Source of the DNA: Atherix ibis
Lineage: Eukaryota > Arthropoda > Insecta > Diptera > Athericidae
NCBI GenBank assembly: GCA_958298945.1
Contig: OY282606.1
Span: 25,455,740 to 25,519,739 of the forward strand
DNA: 64,000 nucleotides
Direction of reading: 5' to 3'
The notes beneath the pieces are model-generated. The model had not been told where the DNA came from. It ran no database searches and was given only the letters and a program-made list of their open reading frames with translations. Each line of letters begins with the position of its first letter. Within the stretch, counting starts at the first letter, position 1. Position numbers and translations under genes: made by a program. Shown here piece after piece: positions 10,991-23,117 of this stretch.

Positions 10991-11339
10991 AAGAAAATTG
11001 TGAGTGTAACCTATTATTTAGTGGTTAAAATTTCAAAATGATGAATAAAATTAAAATACATTTAAAAAATGACAGACTTTAACTAACAAATTTTATCTTT
11101 AATGATATATAAATTAGGAAAATGTCAAATACTGCGGGACTGCACCCATAAGGCAATTTGAAAAATGCAGTCCTGTTTCCAAAAATGTAATTTTTACTTT
11201 GAATACTATAGGTTCTTTTGTTATCTGATATATATCAGCTGTAAAAGCTTAAATCCACTGTTTTTTAGTAAAAAAAACACATGTTTTTTTCATAGAAAGT
11301 AAAAAAAAATTATTTAAAGTACTTGCACTCGCTAGCTAC
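10991..11339. other. Unassigned AT-rich DNA
   Basis: The segment includes a slightly GC-richer patch (about 11125-11180) of unknown origin. No coding frame supported. Confidence 0.5.
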
Positions 11340-12422
11340 ATATTTTTCTCATCTCACGGGCAATTTGTGGATACCACGCCAAACAAATTCCTTCTCTTTC
11401 GAGGCAAACCACTCATCAAGCCATTTTTGGACGTCTTCGTAAGAATCGAAGTGCTGCTCAGCGAGCGCGTGGCCCATCGACGAAAATACGTGGTAGTCGG
11501 AGGGGACCAGGTCTGGTGAATAAGCGGGGTGGGGTTGCACCACTCAGTTGAGTGTCTCCAAGTAGTTTCGGACCATTTTTGACGTGTGCGATGGTGCGTT
11601 GTCGTGGAGGATTATCGTGATAATCTGTCCTTTTTTCACGCAGAGCACGGTGCAATTTGATCAGTTGTTGGTGGTAGTGGTGGGCATTGACAGTTTCACC
11701 AGGTTTCAACATCTCATAGTAGACGATATTCTGCTGATCCGATTTGGTCTTGTGGAAGATGTTGATGGTTGGCCGGGATCAACCCACGATTTTTTGCGTT
11801 TAGGATTCTCGAAATATATCCACTTTTCATCGCCTGTTACAATCCGGTGCAGGAACGACTTTCTTTTTTGTCTGGCGAGCAAGATTTCGCATGTATTTTG
11901 GCGCCGCTGCATCTGCCTATCATTCAATTCAAGCGGCACCTATTTTCCGATCTTTTTAATCTTCCCCATGGCATGCAGATGCATGGAAATGGCTGCTTGA
12001 GTAGCACCCAATTGACCTGCGATCATTTTTTGTGACTGGGTATCGTCTTCGTCCAAAAGAACCTGCAATTGATGGTCCTCAACCTTCCTAGGCCGATTTT
12101 CACGCTTCTTGTCCCACAAGTCAAAATTGCCGTCTTTGAACCGACGAAACCAATCTTGGCACTTTGTTTCCGATAAAGCACTGTCACCATAGGACTTCAT
12201 TAACATTCAAACCTTCCCGCATATGCTCTTTTTCTGGCACAAAACTACACATGATTACCAAAAGAAAAATGTATGTTGTTGTACGAAATTGCTGACAATA
12301 TGCACTGATTAATGTTGGCAGATGTCAAACTCATAAAAAAAAGTATGGCGTGCCCATGGTAGCTTAATACGCTCACTCACGCCATCTATGACCAAACAGC
12401 GGATTTAAGCGTATACACCTGG
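11340..12422 (-). mobile_element. Mauritiana-type mariner, right end preserved
   Basis: On the minus strand the element begins CCAGGTGTATACGCTTAAAT, similar to the Mos1-type terminal repeat, next to a TA at 12423-12424. The other terminal repeat is not recognisable, so the element seems truncated or decayed after the transposase C-terminus. Confidence 0.8.
11349..12252 (-). pseudogene. Mariner transposase, mauritiana (Mos1-like) type
   Basis: The start is the ATG at 12252 (MCSFVPEKEHMRE). The next segment jumps to LMKSYGDSALSETKCQDWF, so roughly 17 residues of the N-terminal helix-turn-helix region are deleted. After a frameshift comes MPLELNDRQMQRRQNTCEIL, then HRIVTGDEKWIYF with the first catalytic Asp. 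After another shift come LKPGETVNAHHYHQQLIKLH and the C-terminal AYSPDLVPSDYHVF with the third Asp, then MGHALAEQHFDSYEDVQKWL, ending at 11349. The region of the second Asp (expected HDNAPSH) is garbled and out of frame. Motif order and wording match Mos1-like transposases closely. At least three frameshifts make it dead. Confidence 0.85.
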
Positions 12423-13428
12423 TAGAATATATAAATAAATTATGACTTTTCCTAGATTAAAAATAAAAAATATAAAATCAATTTTTTCTCTTCATTAAAT
12501 TGGCAAATTTTTAAATCACTTTTCATCATCCTGCTATTATCATTATCATACTATTAGCATATAATGTTTATATTATCAAAATGAAAGCATTTATAATAAA
12601 TAATATTTTTTTTCGAAATCTGCATAATATTTTCTCAAATAAAAAAAAAAACTTAGAAAAATTTCTAAAGAGGCTTACCTTTAGCAAAAGCCATAATATG
12701 GAATTTTTTCTGCTTATATAACAAATGAAAACAGTAAGACTTCAAAACAAGACTCGCATTATTATTCCATTTTTTTACTTACTCTGATAGTAACAATAAT
12801 TATTTATATTGTGAAAAAGATGTCAAAAAATTTTGAAACACGAACACTTCCTATACACTTGATCATATTGTACAAAATATAGTTGCTTTTTGCTATTAAC
12901 TTTGGAGCTAGTGAAATAGAAAAATTTTGTAAACTAAAAATTTTAATAAACAGATTCGCTTCAGCAGATCGAGACAATTTAAAAGATTTTCTCTTTTTTC
13001 GGGTGATTAACTTGAGTGAATTCAATTTTCTATACTACATTTTCAGTTAAGCTATTACTAAATATCCATACAATATTGGAAAAATGTTCAATTTCTGAAT
13101 ATTATTGTAATGTAGAGTGTAAAAACTCGATTAGATATGATTTTTTTAAATTGAATAAAAATAATAGTCTCACTGACAAAATTAATAGTGACAAAGTTCA
13201 ATGAACCTCATTTAATTACTATAAATTCAAATGATTTTCTTATTTTGTTGGTAAAATTCTCTTTAAATTTCAATTAAATGATATTTTTAATTAGTTTTCT
13301 TTTGTTTTTATTAATGAAAAATTTGTTTTATATATAAATATTATTAGTAATTATATATGATTATCCATTTTATAGTTTGAAAAACTACAGTTCGTTCTAT
13401 AATTTAATAGTAGATATATATATATATA
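12423..13428. other. AT-rich DNA, no gene recognised
   Basis: Open frames of 60-75 codons here have no motif and follow base composition. A TA dinucleotide run at 13413-13428 forms the target of the next mariner insertion. Confidence 0.55.
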
Positions 13429-14172
13429 CGAGGTCTGTTCAAAAAGTATCGCGAATTTTGTGTTTTTTTTTTTAAATTAATTATTTCATCATGAATTTCT
13501 GTTTTGTTGCCCCCCCCCCCCCAAAGTAATCCCCTCCAGATATTATACACTTGTGCCAACGTTTTTTTCCAATCCTCGAAGTACTTCACAAAAATCATTT
13601 TTTTTGTGGAAGAACAAATGAACAATTTGTGGAAGAACAAATGACAAAAAAAATCATTTGTTCTTCCACAAATCCGGGCATTTTTGGCGAAACTTGTGCT
13701 TAATTTACAGGTAATATTCCTTATTGACCGTTCTATCCTGCGGCAAGAACTTCATGATGCACCACGCCCCTGCAATTGAAGAAAACTGTATGCAAAACCT
13801 TCATATTCCACCGAACTTGGCGCGCTTCCATTGGGATTATTGAGCTTTGGTTTCCACGTCATAACCATAAACCCATGATTCGTCATCATTTATGACTCTC
13901 TGGAGCAAATTTGGGTCGTCGCGGACAGAGTCCAACAGCTCCTTAGCAATGTTAATGCGATGCGGTTTTTGGTCGAAATTGAGCAAAAATCGAAGACGAG
14001 CCAAAACACGTGCAAGCAAAGCAGCTGTCAAAAATTAACTTAACATTCAAAATGGCCGAACTTATCGGCATAAGTGAGAGACATGAGTACCAACATAACG
14101 CCACAAAAAATCGAAAATCGAATATACGTAACCCGCGGAAATTCAAAATTCGCGATACTTTTTGAACAGACC
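13429..14172 (-). mobile_element. Mariner (CGAGGTCTGTTC family), deletion derivative
   Basis: The left end CGAGGTCTGTTCAAAAAGTA abuts a TA run. The right end stops at GAACAGACC, lacking the last few bases. A 13-C run (13510-13522) and an inverted duplication (13625-13644 with 13654-13673) lie near the 3' coding end. It shares the internal junction TTTTTGCTCAATTTCG (here near 13975-13990) with the copies at 3596 and 42888. Confidence 0.85.
13676..13985 (-). pseudogene. Mariner transposase, central fragment only
   Basis: The readable part begins at the deletion junction with FDQKPHRINIAKELLDSV and RDDPNLLQR, followed by DDESWVYGYDVETKAQ, where the first catalytic Asp is kept. A stop follows, then traces of the RTVNKEYYL region. 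The helix-turn-helix domain and the second and third Asp are absent. Confidence 0.75.
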
Positions 14173-14310
14173 AAAAAGTACGCTAAAATTGCTGTAGCCA
14201 CGTTTCGCCCAAAATTTGCGAAGAAGTCATGAAAATTTACTTCAAAAGGATCAAGTCCTGTAAAAAGTATTGTGGCTTTACTTTAAATTAATGGCAAGAT
14301 TTTATCTATA
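14173..14310 (+). repeat. 3' fragment of a DD41D-like fossil
   Basis: TTCAAAAGGATCAAGTCCTG matches the tail seen at 32700 and 40090 (CTCAAAAGGATCGTGTCCTG). The mariner at 13429-14172 adjoins it. Confidence 0.45.
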
Positions 14311-15740
14311 ATACAGTGATAATTTTTAATCAAAATCAAAAATTTTAAAAATATTTTGTTGAACTTTATTTTTTAATGCGCAAATTGGATAACCACTTAC
14401 ATATCTCACTATGGAAAGGGATTGAGAAATGAAAGACTAGTTTTGATTCGACTTAATTGTGTAATATTAATTTACATTAAATTATTTTTTCAAAATAATA
14501 ATATTAACAGCTAAACAATTGATTTAAATCTATTTTTATAATTAGTTTTTTTATTTTTTATTTTTAAATCTATTTAGTTTTGTTAACAATTACTTTGAAC
14601 GAAAGTTTTTACAGAAATCCATTTGAGTTATACAAAATAAATAAAAATAAAATTATTTTTATAAAAATTATATAACATTTAAAATTTTTTTTACTATTGC
14701 TATTTAGAAAAAGAATATTACCAAAAGAACCAGCTCTAAGAAGATTATATGTACAATACTATAAATAAAAAATGGAATTAAAAATTAAAAAAATAATGAT
14801 TATTTCTTTGTATTGAAGATTTTCTATTATGCCATTATTAAATTAAATTTAATTAATATCTTACATAATAAGATATAATACAATATAAAAAAGTTGTGAA
14901 TGCAAAAATATTACGAGTATTGATAAAATGGATTTCTTGTTGGAAAATACAATATATTTTTTTAACATATTCTTATTCCAAATGAATAGAAATTTAAATC
15001 TTATACATTCGATATTGTCAACGAAAGACTCAATTCTCAATCAAAGAACTCTTATTTTTCCTATTGTTGATTTATTTTTATTTATGACTTAAGCTTCTCT
15101 TGGTCACATAAGTTTATCTACTATTCGATTAGTTGAATGGAAGAGTTTTTTTTATACGATATTTTTTTTTTGGTCACTAAGTTCGCAATAACTTAAACTT
15201 TAGAAAAAAAAATCCAATGGCACCGTGAAAATATTTACTAATTGTATATTTTGACAGTAATAGATTTGGAATATCAAAAATTTAGTCATGACCTTTAAAA
15301 GTTTCATAAGTTATTGAAGGAAGGAAAAGTTAAAATTCTTCAGAAATCAATTCTTATAATAAAATTGTTAGCAAAATTTTTTTTTTTTTCAAATGATAAA
15401 TTTACTATATTGTATATACTTGAACAGTTTTCTACAAAATTATTAGATACAAAACAATAATTCATTGACGTAAATTTATTACTTTCGTTTCAATGATCAA
15501 ATACTTTAGTAAAGAGTTCATGAATCAAATAAGATATAAATTCATTTTTATTATGTACATATTAATGTATTTAATAGATAATTTGGCACTTATTTAATTA
15601 TTTAAAAAAAATATATATATTTTGAATATTATTTGCATATTTGACTTTGAAATAACATTGACTCAATTTTATAAAATACTTTTATTTATTTCAAAGAATC
15701 GTAATATTTATAGCTTCTAATGTATTAATAAATTCAAATA
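14311..15740. other. AT-rich DNA, no gene recognised
   Basis: Long A/T stretches without readable motifs on either strand. Confidence 0.6.
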
Positions 15741-17022
15741 CGAGGGTCATTCAACAAGTACTTAGCCTCACCGCCCGATGGAACTGCTGTCACAACCATC
15801 GTGCAGTACATTCTTTTAGTAGCCTACTGTCAAAGTTTCAGTCGATTCCCTTCATTAGTTTTGTTTTGAGAGCCTTTGAAAGCGAGCGTGTCGGTCGGTT
15901 GCACAAAAATGGAAAAAGAACAATATCGTTCGGTGATTAGATTCTTGTTTTTGGAAGGGAAAACGCGCAGCGAAATCAAAGATCGCTTGGATGCTGTGTA
16001 TGGTGACTCTTCTCCTACGATGGCGACCGTCAAGAATTGGTTCAACGAGTTTGTTCGTGGCCGCACGTCGGTTTTTGATGAGCCACGCCCAGGTGCCCCG
16101 AAAACGGCTGCTACGGAGGAAAACGTTAAAAAAGTCCACGATCTCGTGTTGGCAGACCGTCGATTGAAGGTTCACGAGATAGCTGAGACTGTGGGCATCG
16201 CAGTAGGAACGGTGCATCATATTCTACACGAAGAACTGGGCATGAGAAAGCTGTCGGCGCGATGGATGCCGCGTTTGCTCACACCGGAAAACAAGCGCAA
16301 TCGTGAGACCACATCGACGACGTGTTTGGCGCTGTTTCAGCGCAATCCAGCGGAGTTCTTGCGTCGTTTCGTGACCGTCGACGAAACATGGATTCACTAG
16401 TACACACCAGAGACCAAGGAACAGTCGAAACAGTGGACTTCACCCGGCGAAAGTGCTCCGAAGAAGGCGAAGACTGTTCGATTGGCCGGAAAGGTGATGG
16501 CCACCGTTTTCTAGGATTCACAAGGTGTGATCCACATCGATTACCTCGAGAAGGGTAAAACAATCACGGGGCGCTACTATGCTGACTTATTGGGCCGATT
16601 TGACGTCGAATTGAAGAAAAAGCGGCCCCGCTTTGCGAAGAGAAAAGTGCTGTTCCACCACGACAACGCGCCGGCTCACACCTCCGCCGTCGCCATGGCC
16701 AAATTGGTCGAATTGCGCTACGAATTGCTGCCCCATCCACCGTACTCTCCAGATTTGGCCCCCTGTGACTACTTTTTGTTTCCAAACCTGAAAAAATCAC
16801 TCGCCGGGAATAGATTTGGGTCGAATGAGGAGGTCATCGTCGCCACGGAGGCCTATTTTGCTTCCCTCGAGAAAATGTATTTTTTGGACAGGTTAAAAAA
16901 GTTAGAACATCGCTGGGCCAAGTGTATCGAGCTTGAAGAAGATTATGTGGAAAAATAAATTGCCGCCTTTCCAAAATTTTCGTTTTTCTTTTGTAGGCTA
17001 AGTACTTGTTGAATGACCCTCG
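15741..17022 (+). mobile_element. Complete mariner with perfect terminal repeats
   Basis: The ends are perfect inverted repeats over 28 bases, beginning CGAGGGTCATTCAACAAGTA, with TA at 15739-15740 and 17023-17024. Length is 1282 bases, standard for mariner. Its base composition is far more GC-rich than the flanks, which suggests recent arrival. Confidence 0.95.
15909..16958 (+). pseudogene. Mariner transposase with two in-frame stops
   Basis: One frame of 349 codons runs from the ATG at 15909 (MEKEQYRSV) to the stop at 16958, broken only by TAG at 16398-16400 and TAG at 16512-16514. The second replaces the Trp of the conserved VFWDSQG. Domains in order: helix-turn-helix region with LDAVYGDSSPTMATVKNWF, GRTSVFDEPRPGAPKT, RWMPRLLTPENK, then the catalytic core. 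Catalytic Asp residues lie at about 158 (TVDETW), 252 (HHDNAPAH) and 287 (DLAPCDYF), giving the DD34D spacing. A single base change at each stop would separate it from an open frame, so inactivation is young. Subfamily not assigned firmly; it is distinct from the other families in the window. Confidence 0.93.
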
Positions 17023-17519
17023 TACTATTCATTCGTAAAATATATATCCAATAAAGAAGTTAAGATAAATATGACTGAAAATTCAAAACTATTTAATATA
17101 AAAATCTATTGATGTACATTTTAGATTAATAAAAAAAAAGGATTTTGACTAAAATAGAATTCAAATTAAATTTTTTAACACTATCAATATAATTTTGTAT
17201 TGACCACATGGATTAAGCTAAACTGGGTATGCCAGAATAGTAGTGAGACTGCCAATACTGCGGACTTCCTCCCTCATATAGCTTAAACGTTAGCACCTCC
17301 TGGACATGCTAGAATAAGTTCTAGGTGAGCCTATAAACTTTAATAATTGGGATTGGGTTTTTGTAGTTCCTTATAAAAAATTGGTTTTACGATAAGATGA
17401 AGCACTTCTAGAGGAAAACCCCGCTTAGTGGAGTTTTCAACGATAAAAATGTGAAGTGCATGAGGGCTCCTAAGACCATCCAGAATTAACACCTATCAAT
17501 AAAGTTTTTTTTTAAAAAA
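17023..17519. other. Unassigned DNA between transposons
   Basis: Segment 17220-17340 is less AT-rich (for example GGACTTCCTCCCTCATATAG) but shows no coding frame or repeat end that I can name. The stretch 17370-17519 may be a decayed upstream part of the mariner fragment that follows. Confidence 0.45.
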
Positions 17520-17740
17520 TCCTTGAAATGCTCAGAAAATCGGTCCTTCGCTTCACACTTTACGTTGTGGATACTTTAATGCTCCACCATGATAACGCCC
17601 ATTGCCACACGGATAACTTAATTAAAAAGTTTTTATCTAAAAAAAAAAGGACTTTTGTGATTTTCCATTCTTCATATTCATCTAATCTAAGCCTTAAGGG
17701 TTTTTTTGTATTCCCCAAAAACACTTTGATACTGTAGATA
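17520..17740 (+). pseudogene. Mariner transposase fragment (second and third Asp region)
   Basis: The frame reads LHHDNAHCHTDNLIKKFL, then FHSSYSSNLSLKGFFVFPK. It aligns by motif with HHDNAPCHTA and PYSPDLSPCDFFLFPK of mariner transposases. The second Asp is present; the PDL Asp and the third catalytic Asp are replaced (SNLSLKG). Only this C-terminal piece is readable and no terminal repeats were found. Confidence 0.55.
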
Positions 17741-17833
17741 CCCGAAGAGTTGATGGCGATTCTAGTGGAAGTCTCAGCACTGCTATACGTCAAAATATCG
17801 GCACGGCCAATGCATATTTTCTCAAAAGATCTA

Positions 17834-19065
17834 CGAGGTCTGTGATACAAAAACTATCGCGAATTTTGTGTTTTTTCAAAAATTATTTATTTATTTATGA
17901 ATATCTATTTTGTGCCCTTCAAAGTAATCCCTACCAAATATTATACATTTGTGCCAACATTTTTTCCAATCCTCTAAGCACTTCAAAAATAATTTTTTGT
18001 GATCTTGTTCAGATCCTCCTTCGCAGCCGTCTTTATCTCCTCAATCGTAGCATAGCGTCGTCGTTTCATAAGCCTCTTCAGTTTCGGGAACAAGAAAAAG
18101 TCACAGGAGGCCAGATCTGGGGAATACGATGGCTGAGGCATTATTATTGTGGTGTTTTTGGCCAAAAATTTGCGCACAAGAAACGATACGTGAGCAGGTG
18201 GTGCAAAAGCCAATTTTTATTCGTCCACAAATCCGGGAAGAACTTGCGAATTTCTTGCAGGTAATATTTCTTATTGACCGTTCTACCCTGTGGCAAGAAC
18301 TCATGATGCACCACACCCCAGCAATCGAAGAAAACTGTAAGGAAAACCTTCACATTCAACCGAACTTGGTGCGCTTTTTTCGGTTCTTGGCTCGTGCGCC
18401 AGCTTCCATTGGGATGATTGAGCTTTGGTTTCCACGTCATAACCATAAACCTATGATTCGTCACCCTCTGGAGAAAATTTGGGTCGTCGCGGATAGAGTC
18501 CAACAATGCCTTAGCAATGTTGCGATGCTGTTTTTGGTCGAAATTGAGCAATTTTGGTACGAATTTCGCGGCGACCCGTCTCACAACCAAATCATTGGTA
18601 AAAATCGAATGGCACGAGCCAATCCTCAGCAACTTCTCCAACGGTGATTCGACGATTGGCCAATACTATTTTCTTCACTTCATCAATGTTTTCGTCTGTT
18701 GTTGACGCGCTTGGGCGTCCGACATGCTTTTCGTCGTTCACATCTTCTCGGCCCTCTGAGAACATTTTGTAGCACCGATAAACGGTGCTTCGGTTCAAGA
18801 TAGCTTCAACATTCGGAATGTGTTTTTCACACAAAATTTGATACAGATTCTTTGATCCATTTATTGGAATGGGCAAAAATCGAAGACGCGCCAAAACACG
18901 TGCAAGCAAAGCAGCTGTCAAAAATTAACTGAACATTCAAAATGGCCGAACTTGTCGGCATAAGTAAGAGACATAAGTACCAATATAACGCCACTAAAAA
19001 TCGAAAAACGAATATACGTAACCCGTGGTAATTCAAAATTCGCGATACTTTTTGAACAGACCTCA
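17834..19065 (-). mobile_element. Mariner (CGAGGTCTGTTC family), near full length
   Basis: The ends are CGAGGTCTGTGATACAAAAA and an inverted partner ending GAACAGACCTCA, with TA at 17832-17833 and 19066-19067. At 1232 bases it is one of the two longest copies, and it supplies the undeleted reference for the deletion junction shared by three other copies (about 323 bases between 18550 and 18873). Confidence 0.9.
17891..18860 (-). pseudogene. Mariner transposase, near full length, frameshifted
   Basis: The family start is the ATG at 18860 (MDQRICIKFCVKN). Segments in order on the minus strand: YKMFSEGREDVNDEKHVGRP, TTDENIDEVKKIVLANRRIT, then after a shift RIGSCHSIFTNDLVVRRVAA, KFVPKLLNFDQKQH, a deletion that removes the first Asp (QRVTNHRFMVMTW replaces the TGDESWVYGYD region), LPQGRTVNKKYYL, WTNKNWLLHH, and SYSPDLASCDFFLF with the third Asp. 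The second Asp motif is lost at WLLHHLLTYR. Two of three catalytic residues are gone and several frame breaks are present. Confidence 0.85.
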
Positions 19066-21863
19066 TATTTGCAACGTGACAAAAAGGGAAAAAAACTGCA
19101 TGAAAAAATCAAAAATATCTGCACACAAAAAAAAATACATTAGTTTTCAACTCCATTTCATAGGTGAATTAAATCTAATTAAAAAAAATAAACGACATTT
19201 TACTCAATTAAAAACAAAATCTTTTTTTAATTTTCATAATAAAACAATTATATTTCTTAATATATTTGAAATAATGTGTAATAGTTTAAAATCAATCTCT
19301 AACTTTTGTTATCTTGAAAATGCAACTTTGTAAATAGGGTAAAATTCAAATTTAGTTACAACATAATCGTACTGCACAAAATGAAACAATTTACTTTTGG
19401 AAAATGAATACTTTCGAAAGAAGAAAACTGCAACGTACACAAACTAATAGTTTCAACGTTAAAAAACAATTTTAGTGCATTCAATTATTGTCCTAAATAA
19501 AATCGATTCATCAGGTTTTTTCTATGAATTAATTAATTCATCTATTTTTAATTTGATAATAAAGAGAAATTTGTAATTGTTTTGAATTTTCATTAAAAAA
19601 AAAAACCGATTTCATTCCGCTAAAGTTAAATTGTGGCGAAAAAAGGGGGGCTTATCGACAAAAACAAAAATTATTTTTAATGAATGAATACTTAAATACA
19701 TAAAATAAAAAAAATATCTATCAAAGCATAATACAATTACTGATTAAACATTAATTTTATTTTTATTTTTATTTTTAATAAACTTGCACATATCATCATC
19801 AGCAGTCTGAAAATGGGGAAATACACGTACTTGTACATAGAAATTTTCTATATTAATTAAAAAGAAAACACGTACAAAATTTAAAAAAAAAATAAATATT
19901 ATATAGCTTTTACAAAATAATAAATCATTGATTTTATAAAAGTATCTATTTAGATTTTTTAAAAATATATAAGAATAATTTTGTTGGTTTTAGGTGTTAA
20001 AGGAAGAGGCGCAACTAAGTCATTCTTTAATACGAAACTTTTGTAATTAAATAAACATTCTATGACTAACCTTGTTGTATCTTATTTCCAAATACTTGTA
20101 ATTACAAAAAAATTTTAAAAATTATACTACACATTTGTTAAAAAAAAATTGTAATATGGATTAGACTGAATGAAAATTTTGTATGCAATTCATCTTAAAA
20201 CAGTATACTCGTAAAATAACTTTTTGTACACTGTCAACTTCATTTTAGTTTTTATTCCAAATTTTTAACTCAACATCAATGCTTAACGAATTATAAAAAA
20301 CAAAAAAAAAACAAAATCCACTTACCAAGCTTTATTGTGTTTATATTTTTAAAAGTTTAAATGGACTATTTTGTGCAATATTCATAAGAAAAAGTTCATA
20401 TTAACAGGATTTAATATTTAAGTAATCTCATCTCAAAAGATGACTTTCAACAGTAAAAATTATGTTATTTATGATTTCAAATATACCAAAAATTGCAAAA
20501 TATATTTTCTTGTTCCTTTCACTAATCTTTTACAAAAAAAAATAATATAAAAACATATATAAATTTTTATTTCTTTTTATTTTCGATTGCAAAAAGATTC
20601 ATAAGATTTTTGAAATAGAAAAGTTTTTTGTGTATTTTTTTTTTTTTGCTTAACATAAATTTTTATGCTTCAAAGAATCTTGAATAAATTACTCAATGAA
20701 CATGTGTTTTTTTTTTCTTCAAAATGTTCACCTTTTTTGCACCATTATTTATTATTAAGTCTTTATTAAATCATAATTTTTACTAATTCACAATGAAGAA
20801 ATCAATCATCTACACAATTTTAGTATTTTAAGTTATAAAATAATTAATTCAATAACTTTTATTTTACTAAACAAAATCTTTACTTTTTTTGTTTTTTTTG
20901 TATTCGATATTTCACTCTGAGGTAGAAAATTGTTAGGAAATAATATGTTTGCAGAAAATTCGATGGTGTTCTTCAAATTTATAAAAATTGCAAATATAAT
21001 CAAACCTTTAAAAAGAAATGTTCAAGGCTATTACTAAAATAATCTAAATTTAATTACCATAAATAAAAAATAGGTATTATACTCCCAAAGGTTATTTCTT
21101 TGTTTGATATTATAAATAATTACAAATGCCAGTGAAAAGTTATTATATAGCTTTCGGTGTAGTTTTTAATTAATTGTTATATGTAATTTTGATAAAAACC
21201 AAACACTTCCTACATGATGACTGATTATTATAGACTTAGCAGCTAATTACCAATTTTTGGAAAACACCTGGAAAAGCTACCGTAAACTACTCGAAAATAG
21301 CAATATTTATAGTAACATCATTTCGGCTGATAATAATATATGCAAACGGTGTTACCCTCTCACACAAGATTAAATAAGACTTGAACTTAGCAGACGTTAT
21401 TGACAACTATTTGGGCTACTGTAAAATCGATTATAAAAACTTACACTAAACAACCTATTTTTAATTTTCAAATTAATTCATAATATTTAAAATGGTGCGT
21501 TATTAATATTTTTTAAATATAAAACAGTAATAGTAATAAATGCGGTTAAAAGTTCATCGAAAATATCTAGAAAAAATTTTATAAAATTTCAAATTTTTCT
21601 TATTTAAATATTATGAATTTTTACTGTACAAATAAATACAGTAAAAATTGCCAAATTTTATTTAAATTGTAAATAAAAATATTGAAAATGAAAAAATAAT
21701 AACAAAAAAGCTTTTAATTTAAAATAAAAGCTCTGGAAGAATTTTCTTGAGTTCAACAAATTTTTTTTAGCATTTATTATGTTTACTATAATTTTTTAAC
21801 GAGGTTACCTCTTGCTTAATCTTTAAACTCTTTGAGTTGGAATTATTATCATGGGTTTTAGTA
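19066..21863. other. Long AT-rich stretch without genes
   Basis: Nearly 2.8 kb of A/T-rich sequence with many homopolymer runs. Open frames such as 19025-19333 follow composition and have no motif. No repeat end or splice-like island stands out. Confidence 0.6.
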
Positions 21864-23117
21864 TAGGGTTTTCGAATAAGAGTGATATGATTTTTATGAT
21901 GACGTTTCGGCCATTTGTAATACGTTATGATCTGTCTTTTTTTTCATTGTATTCAGTAATGTTTACAATTTTATCATAGAGAGATATACGCAAGAACAAC
22001 ATTTACAAATTATTCAATTTTATTATCAAAATAATCGTTCTCCAATTGCAATTTTTCGTGCGCTTTTGCCATTTTATAGTCGTAATAATCGTCCAACTGT
22101 GCTCGCTATTCGTCGAATTGTTAAAAATTTCGAGCGTACATTTTCTTTACATAATGTTCAAGTGACAATACGATAAAGAACTGCTCGAAGTAATGAAAAT
22201 ATTGCTGCCGTTCAGGCAAGTGGTGCTGAAGACCGCAATTTTTCGATCCCAAGACGTTCTCAAGAATTGGGACTGTCTCAAACCACAACCTGGCGGATTT
22301 TGAGAAAGGATTTTGGCTTGCAGCCGTATAAAATTGTTATCACTTAAGAAATGAAGCCATTGGACCACCGTAAACGTCGTGAATTTGCTGATTTTGTCTT
22401 GGATCAACTTGAAAACGATAACGATTTTTTCAAGAAAATCATCTCCGATGAGGCTCACTTTCATCTGTGTGGTTCGGTAAATAAACAAAACTGTCGATTC
22501 TGGTGCGAAGAAAATCCACAAATTATTCATGAACACCCATTATATTCTCCTAAATTGACAGTTTGATGTAGTTTTTGGTCTGGTGGAATCATCGGTCCGT
22601 ACTTCTTTCGAAATGAAGCTGGTAACACCGTTACTGTCAATGGAGATCGGTATAGATCGATGATAACCAAGTTTTTATGGCCGAAATTGAAGAAATTGAT
22701 CTTGGCAACATCTGGTTCCAACAAGACGGGGCTACGTGCCACACAGCACGTGCAACAACCGAATTATTGCGAGAAAAGTTTGGATGGCCTCCAAGAAGTT
22801 GTGATTTAACACCATTAGACTATTTCTTGTAGGGTTATTTGAAGTCATTGGTCTTTAGCAATAAACCAGACTCTCTTTAAGGTTTAGAAGTCAATATTAA
22901 ACGTGCTATTCATGACATACGACTTGATTTAGTGGAAAAAGTGCTCGAAAATTAGTGGAAAAAGTGCTCGTTCATCGAATTCGTTCCTGCAAGAGAAGTC
23001 GTGGAGGCCATTTGAATGACGTTTTATAAATAAAAAACATTTGAATTTTCTTAACAATTAGTGTGTGTGTTTTTTTTTAAAAAAAGAAATCATATCACTC
23101 TTTTTGGAAAACCCTAT
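21864..23117 (+). mobile_element. DD41D-type Tc1/mariner element, copy 1
   Basis: Terminal inverted repeats read TAGGGTTTTCGAATAAGAGT at the left and the partner AAATCATATCACTCTTTTTGG...CCCTATA at the right. Flanking TA repeats fit TA target use. A second copy lies at 60415-61596 with the same right end. Confidence 0.88.
21976..23028 (+). pseudogene. DD41D transposase, inactivated copy 1
   Basis: The start codon of the sister copy (ATG GAG) reads ATA GAG here at 21976-21978. Readable segments: ERYTQEQHLQIIQFYYQNN, RPTVLAIRRIVKNFERTF, a stop after QVTIR, SIPRRSQELGLSQTTTWRIL, LDHRKRREFADFVLDQLEND, then IISDEAHFHLCG with the first catalytic Asp. The core continues FWSGGIIGPYFFRNEAG and WFQQDGATCHTARATTELL. 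Between the second and third Asp, 11 residues are missing relative to copy 2, shrinking the spacing from 41 to 30. Stops also sit after TV (22564), in DYFL and in KPDSL. The family resembles DD41D (rosa or Visitor-like) elements. Confidence 0.85.

Noticed and set aside
15741..17022. SETMAR host fusion gene
   Set aside because: Database names of this kind are often given to mariner transposases, but the unit here is bounded by its own perfect terminal repeats and TA sites, with no SET domain nearby.
19025..19333. 102-codon open frame in AT-rich DNA
   Set aside because: The product is dominated by Lys, Asn, Ile and Phe as expected from composition. It starts inside the end of a mariner and has no motif.
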